Shown here: one piece after another, positions 60,049 to 64,000 of the stretch
Layout: each line of letters starts with the position of its first letter
Numbering within the stretch: the stretch's first letter is position 1
Translations under genes and position numbers: made by a program
Notes under the pieces: model-generated
The model's input: the letters and a program-made list of their open reading frames with translations, nothing else
What the model was told of the DNA's origin: nothing
Database searches by the model: none
DNA from: Linnemannia schmuckeri
Taxonomy: Eukaryota > Mortierellomycota > Mortierellomycetes > Mortierellales > Mortierellaceae
Assembly (NCBI GenBank): GCA_029449235.1
Contig: JANATG010000004.1
Coordinates: 2,914,001 to 2,978,000, forward strand
DNA length: 64,000 nucleotides
Reading direction: 5' to 3'

Positions 60049-60618
60049 TCAGTCAGTAGGGGAAGATGCAGAGGTAGTGGTAGAAGCAGGGGTAGTGCTA
60101 GGAGAAAGGGTGGTGGTAGGAGGAGAGGCAAGGGTAAAGTCCCAGAAATCAGGGTCCTCTGTTGTTGGGCTGACGTTATTGACGGCGCAGAATTTGGCGT
60201 ATATATCACTAGCAGCTCCGCAGACCGCGACGTTGTTATCCGTAGGAGGGTGAATACGATGGCGTTGCGTAGCAGCATCGATGAGCTCAAGACGGAATGG
60301 GTGTGATGTGGAATTCGTAAGGAGTTTTGTCCCAACGGCGGCGGGCACGGTGATGTCGTTATATGACATGAACTTTTGTGATGTTTCGTACTTAAGGGTG
60401 TAGTAGGTGTTGTCAGCATTGAGGTCGACAACCCACACCGCGGAGACCGTGGCTTTGTCGAAGTTTTGCCTGGGCATGACTTCACCGGCCCTTGCACCTG
60501 GAATGAGAAAGACCTCGCCCCTACTGAGAGTGTATCTGCCTGCATCAAGGCCGGTGACAACAGAGAGGGTGATGACCTGGATAATCGCGGCAACGGTCAG
60601 GAGGGTAGTGCGCAACAT
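60049..60618 (-). CDS. Secreted-protein paralog 5, intact, Ser/Thr-rich tail
   Basis: This is the only undamaged member of the cluster: one exon, 189 codons. A signal peptide (about residues 1-23, TLLTVAAIIQVITLSVVTG) is followed by DAGRYTLSRGEVFLIPGA, SAVWVVDLNADNTYYTLKYE, TSQKFMSYND and HPFRLELIDAATQRHRIHPP. The FWDFTLAS end is the counterpart of the paralogs' W-T-F/L ends. The repeated Y-x-L/W-x-V blocks hint at a three-lobed beta-trefoil such as fungal lectins or peptidase inhibitors, but this is only a pattern impression. Two Cys (CGAASDIYAKFC) could form a disulphide. The Ser/Thr/Pro tail (about 20 residues) is a likely O-glycosylation region; no GPI-type hydrophobic end is present. Function unknown. 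Confidence 0.8.
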   Translation of the reverse strand: MLRTTLLTVAAIIQVITLSVVTGLDAGRYTLSRGEVFLIPGARAGEVMPRQNFDKATVSAVWVVDLNADNTYYTLKYETSQKFMSYNDITVPAAVGTKLLTNSTSHPFRLELIDAATQRHRIHPPTDNNVAVCGAASDIYAKFCAVNNVSPTTEDPDFWDFTLASPPTTTLSPSTTPASTTTSASSPTD

Positions 60619-60901
60619 GATTTATGGTTGTGGACTGAGTGAAATGTACTATAGGATAGGATAGGGAGGTGAGATTACTGTAGATGAAGAGAAAAAGAAA
60701 AGAGAGGAAGGTTAAGGGCCCATCTTAAAGCATTTTTTCTGCCCTTTTCCTTCTCGTTATTTACACCTCCGCGCTTTCTTTCCTTGTACTTCTTCAAGCT
60801 ACTTCCACCCCTTAGATGCTTAATTGCCTAGTCCCTGACAAGCATTCCGCTCTTCCGTTGATATTTTCGGGCTATATGCATCCCTTGTTCTTTTTTGGTC
60901 C

Positions 60902-61225
60902 TCATCCCTCCCTTCGGCTGCTCCCTTGCGTACCTCCTTCAAACTCCTCAACAAAAGTTAGGGATTCATCTTTAATAGTCAGCTGCCTAACGTAGTTCCA
61001 TTCATTGATCTTGCAAGAAATGAGAAAGTCAATGAAAAAGGAAGGACAAATGGAGCTACAATAGTGATGTAACCATCCTCTAGAGAAAGTTTGTTCAACA
61101 CGTCTTTCTTTGCCTCGTGGTTTGCATTGACATTCCATTGCACTGATATGATTGGTGTATTTGCCTGCATGGAGAACACTGGCGGCGGGGATGAAGGCTA
61201 GAAGGCGAGTTGATGATAATGTCAA
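60902..61225 (-). pseudogene. Possible further relic or small secreted protein
   Basis: A TATATA box (plus-strand about 61267-61272) lies 43 bases upstream of an ATG at 61225. The frame starts with a short hydrophobic stretch (RLLAFIPAASVLHA) and GKYTNHIS, recalling the DAGRYTLS start of paralog 5. The remaining sequence shows no clear family blocks, and a second frame contains ISVQWNV. The evidence is weak. Confidence 0.3.
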
Positions 61226-61947
61226 GTATATTGAATAGGAGTAACAAGAAAGGAATCACGGACGGTGTATATAGTGGAGTAAATTGGAGTGGAGAGGCAA
61301 GATGGTTGAAGCGATGCAATGAAAGAGAAAAAAAATCGTAAACAGCGGGACGGTTCTAATTTTTCATGGGAGATGACTGTACATCGGTCAATGGCCGGTC
61401 TTTTTTTTTTTGTAGTGTCCAACTTAAGCCATTTTTTGACATATATATATATGAGTGCGTGTGTACCAAACATCCACCAGGAATGGTTTCCTTTTCATTG
61501 TATATTTGGGCATCAATATTTTTCTCCCTTCTCTCAAGCATGCATTTCTTGTGTGTAACTTTCATAAAGACGACTGCCTTTATCTTTTTTCTTTTCTTTT
61601 CTTTTCTTGTTTTTTTGGTCATCTCCAAGTGTTACATCCTTGGGCTGAGCAATGAGTGGGCGATTAGGAGAGAAAGACAGTAGTGTTCCACGCGTGTTTC
61701 CAACTTTCTTTTTATGGTCCTTAGGCGATAGGCATTCACAAATCAGTTCAAGTTCAATACGCGTCGCAATTCCTCTTCCCTCTTGGTGCGTGCTATTGAA
61801 ATGCAATTAATTTTAAAGTGCAAGTAACATTTACGATCAGATTTCCTTCCTTTCATTTCTGTAGCTCTCTTTTTCCTGTCCCCCTTTGCGCTCCCTCTCC
61901 CTCTCCCTCTCCTTTGTTCTCCCTTTTGTGCTTCATCTTTTATTTTC

Positions 61948-61983
<36 letters not shown>

Positions 61984-62156
61984 TTTTTTGTTTTTGCTCC
62001 CATCTTCTTCTTCTTCTTCTTCTTTGTCTTCTTTCATCACCACCTTCCCTTACACTTTTTCTTCCTTCCTCCTTTCCCTTAATACTCTTTCGCATCCTCT
62101 TTCTCTCATCTTCCTTTCTTCCCCTCCTTCCAACCAACACAACCCACTCTCTCATC
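61226..62156. promoter_or_regulatory. Upstream region of the septin gene
   Basis: This 0.93-kb spacer ends in a long CT-rich leader (61860-62150) with a T31 run (61952-61982) and CTTCTT repeats, then an AACACAACCCACTC-type leader before the septin ATG. No gene is seen. Confidence 0.45.
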
Positions 62157-64000
62157 ATGTCCGTCGACGCAGAATCCACCCAGGTACACATGCAATACCA
62201 TACTCACTCTCACTCCAATGACAACCCTGCAAACAGCGTCAGCAATAACAACAACAACAATAGTAAACAACAGCAACAATGACAGATATAGCAAGAGTAA
62301 CAACGGCAGTAATAGCAACAACGACCACACACTGGGGAACCTGTGTTTGCGGCTACGTTGGCACGATAAAGCCAACAATTGCCAAAAGCTACCCTTGGAC
62401 ACAACAAAAGAAGCGCCAGACTAAGCTTGTAGGTCCGTCCTCATTTCCTTCGCTCTTTCACACTCACATTGTCTCTTCTTGTGCGCCACCATTTTATTAT
62501 AGCCCATCCTCCAGAGCTACGTCGGTTTCGACTCTATCACCTCCCAGATTGAGAAGAAGCTCCTCAAGCGTGGCTTCCAGTTCAACGTCATGGTCGTTGG
62601 TACGTAGCCCTTCTGTTGTTACAGCGAGAAACAAGAAAGGATGTTTGAACTCGCAACCAGCCGGAAAACCAAGGAAACGACAACAAAAAGAAACGCTTTC
62701 TTTTCAACTCAGTATGCTAACAGGAGTACCATTTTGTGTTTTTCTTATTGTTCATCTCATTCATTCTATGCATTCGTTCGTGAACAGGTCAATCTGGATT
62801 GGGCAAGAGCACCCTCATCAACACCATCTTTGCCTCGCACCTTATCGACTCAAAGGGACGCACCCAGCCCGACGAGCCCACCCGTCAAACCGTCGAGATC
62901 CACTCCTTCACCGAGAGTAAGTCTTTGCTGTTTATCTATCACCCGTCAATCTATTCAATCTATTACTCTTCTTGTATACGACCCGGTGCAATCGAAAGCC
63001 CACAAAACATACAACACGGTTGCCCTGTTCTTTTCTTTCTTCCTTCGCTTGTCACTTTCTATTTCTCTCCTTCATATCTCAATCCACAGACACATACACG
63101 TTCGACAAACACCTCCCAATTGCTCCTATCCCCCTCCTCTCTCGTTTTCTGTTCTGTATGAGAGAGTGAGTGAGTGAGTGTGTGTCTTTGAATCTCTTTA
63201 TTTCCGGCACGGGCTCTCGTTCTGTTCGTCTTTATATATTTGTCTTTAAAAGGGAGAGCGAACATTTTTTTTCGCTTCTGTCCTTGACCCTGCCCTAACT
63301 GACTATCGAACAAAAGTGCTCAAGCTTGGAAGACTTGGAGTTGAATTTTGAGCCTGGTTAAAGAAAAAAGACGGGAAAGGGTCGGCCCAAAAGGATATCA
63401 GAGACCCATTTCATTTCCTCTTCAGGAGGAGGAGGAGGAGGATGTGAGGAGTCGAGGACAAGTTAAAAAAAAGGGACGGTGGATTCAGGAGGGACGGAAA
63501 CCAAAACTCACGGAAGTAACGAGAGACACAGAGAGAAAGAAGATAGACAGTGAGGGAGAGAGAAAGTGAACAGAAAAATAACAAGAGCAAGGAGCCATCT
63601 TCACATTATTGAGAAGAGATTGAGAGCCGCGCGCGAGTGAGAGGGAGCCAAGACAGACAGACAGACGAGCAACCTTCTTTGCCTTTTTGATTCGATACAG
63701 CAAACCCTTGAAGGCCACCAAACAGCAACCACATCTACAACAGGCAAATGGAAATAACCGCTCTTCCTCTACTCCATCAGCGTTCACGGCCGCTTCGAAT
63801 TGCAAACAACAACAACAAAAGCGATCCGTTGCTGTGTTGTTTGCTCTCCCTCTCCAACCTTGTGAAAGGGTTTAAATTGGCTCATTGTACAACAACATAA
63901 TTAATGCATACTCTAACGGTCGTTTTCGTATTCTGGTCACTTTTTATAGCCATTGTCGAGAGGGGCGTCAAGCTGAGGCTCAACATTGTCGACACCCCCG
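62157..64000 (+). CDS. CDC10: Septin, Cdc10 type (3' end outside window)
   Basis: Septins are GTP-binding filament proteins at the septum and hyphal cortex. Exons seen: 62157-62183, 62503-62599, 62788-62916 and 63950 onward, truncated by the window. The joined sequence reads MSVDAESTQ, then PILQSYVGFDSITSQIEKKL, LKRGFQFNVMVVGQSGLGKS (P-loop), TLINTIFASHLIDSKGRTQP and finally IVERGVKLRLNIVDTPG, which contains the G3 region. YVGFDSI..QIE..LL..GFQFN.MVVGQSGLGKSTLINT.FASHLIDS is the Cdc10-group signature. The third intron (62917-63949) is 1033 bp, long for this genome. The first exon encodes only nine residues. The GTPase remainder and C-terminus lie outside. Confidence 0.93.

Noticed and set aside
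59784..60059. 91-codon plus-strand frame
   Set aside because: It contains a Glu/Lys run caused by the 12-bp GA-rich tandem repeat and overlaps the 3' end of paralog 5.

Overview
The window is nuclear DNA from a fungus, most likely an early-diverging one of the Mortierella type (Mortierellomycota). This rests on many short GT-AG introns with CTAAC-like branch sites, CT- and CAACA-rich gene leaders, a fungal Zn(II)2Cys6 activator, a Cdc10-type septin, a fungal NIMA kinase and a monooxygenase of the kind abundant in Mortierellaceae. The lineage call is an inference from style and content. All exon borders were worked out by hand from reading frame, splice signals and family motifs, so single-base errors are possible.

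Left part (1-14.5 kb): a dense housekeeping block. It holds the 3' end of a kanadaptin gene, the proteasome base subunit RPN1 (ten exons, minus), a small orphan protein, an aldose 1-epimerase (minus), a NIMA/NEK2 kinase (plus) and an FHA/winged-helix cell-cycle regulator (minus).

Middle (14.5-27.5 kb): about 13 kb with no supported coding gene. It contains homopolymers, leader-like CT-rich segments and one GC-rich structured island at 21.8-22.1 kb.

Right-middle (27.5-52.3 kb): a large Zn(II)2Cys6 transcription factor whose zinc cluster is split by a 1.1-kb intron, then ALKBH1 (minus), a family-16 methyltransferase (minus) and the splicing factor AAR2 (plus). After a 4.9-kb spacer come an FAD monooxygenase and an R3H-domain protein. 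The monooxygenase appears to be assembled from several microexons, one only 4 nt long, needed to rebuild its FAD motif.

Right end (53.9-61.2 kb): a local cluster of small secreted-protein paralogs. One member (60.05-60.62 kb) is intact, four (53.96, 55.45, 57.03 and 58.34 kb) carry frameshifts or stops, and two further stretches may be relics. The flanking genes are clean, so the damage looks like real birth-and-death evolution of an accessory secreted family. The window closes inside a CDC10 septin gene with a 1-kb intron.

The most unusual items are the 4-nt microexon, the decaying secreted-protein cluster, two candidate GC-AG introns and the structured island in the gene desert.
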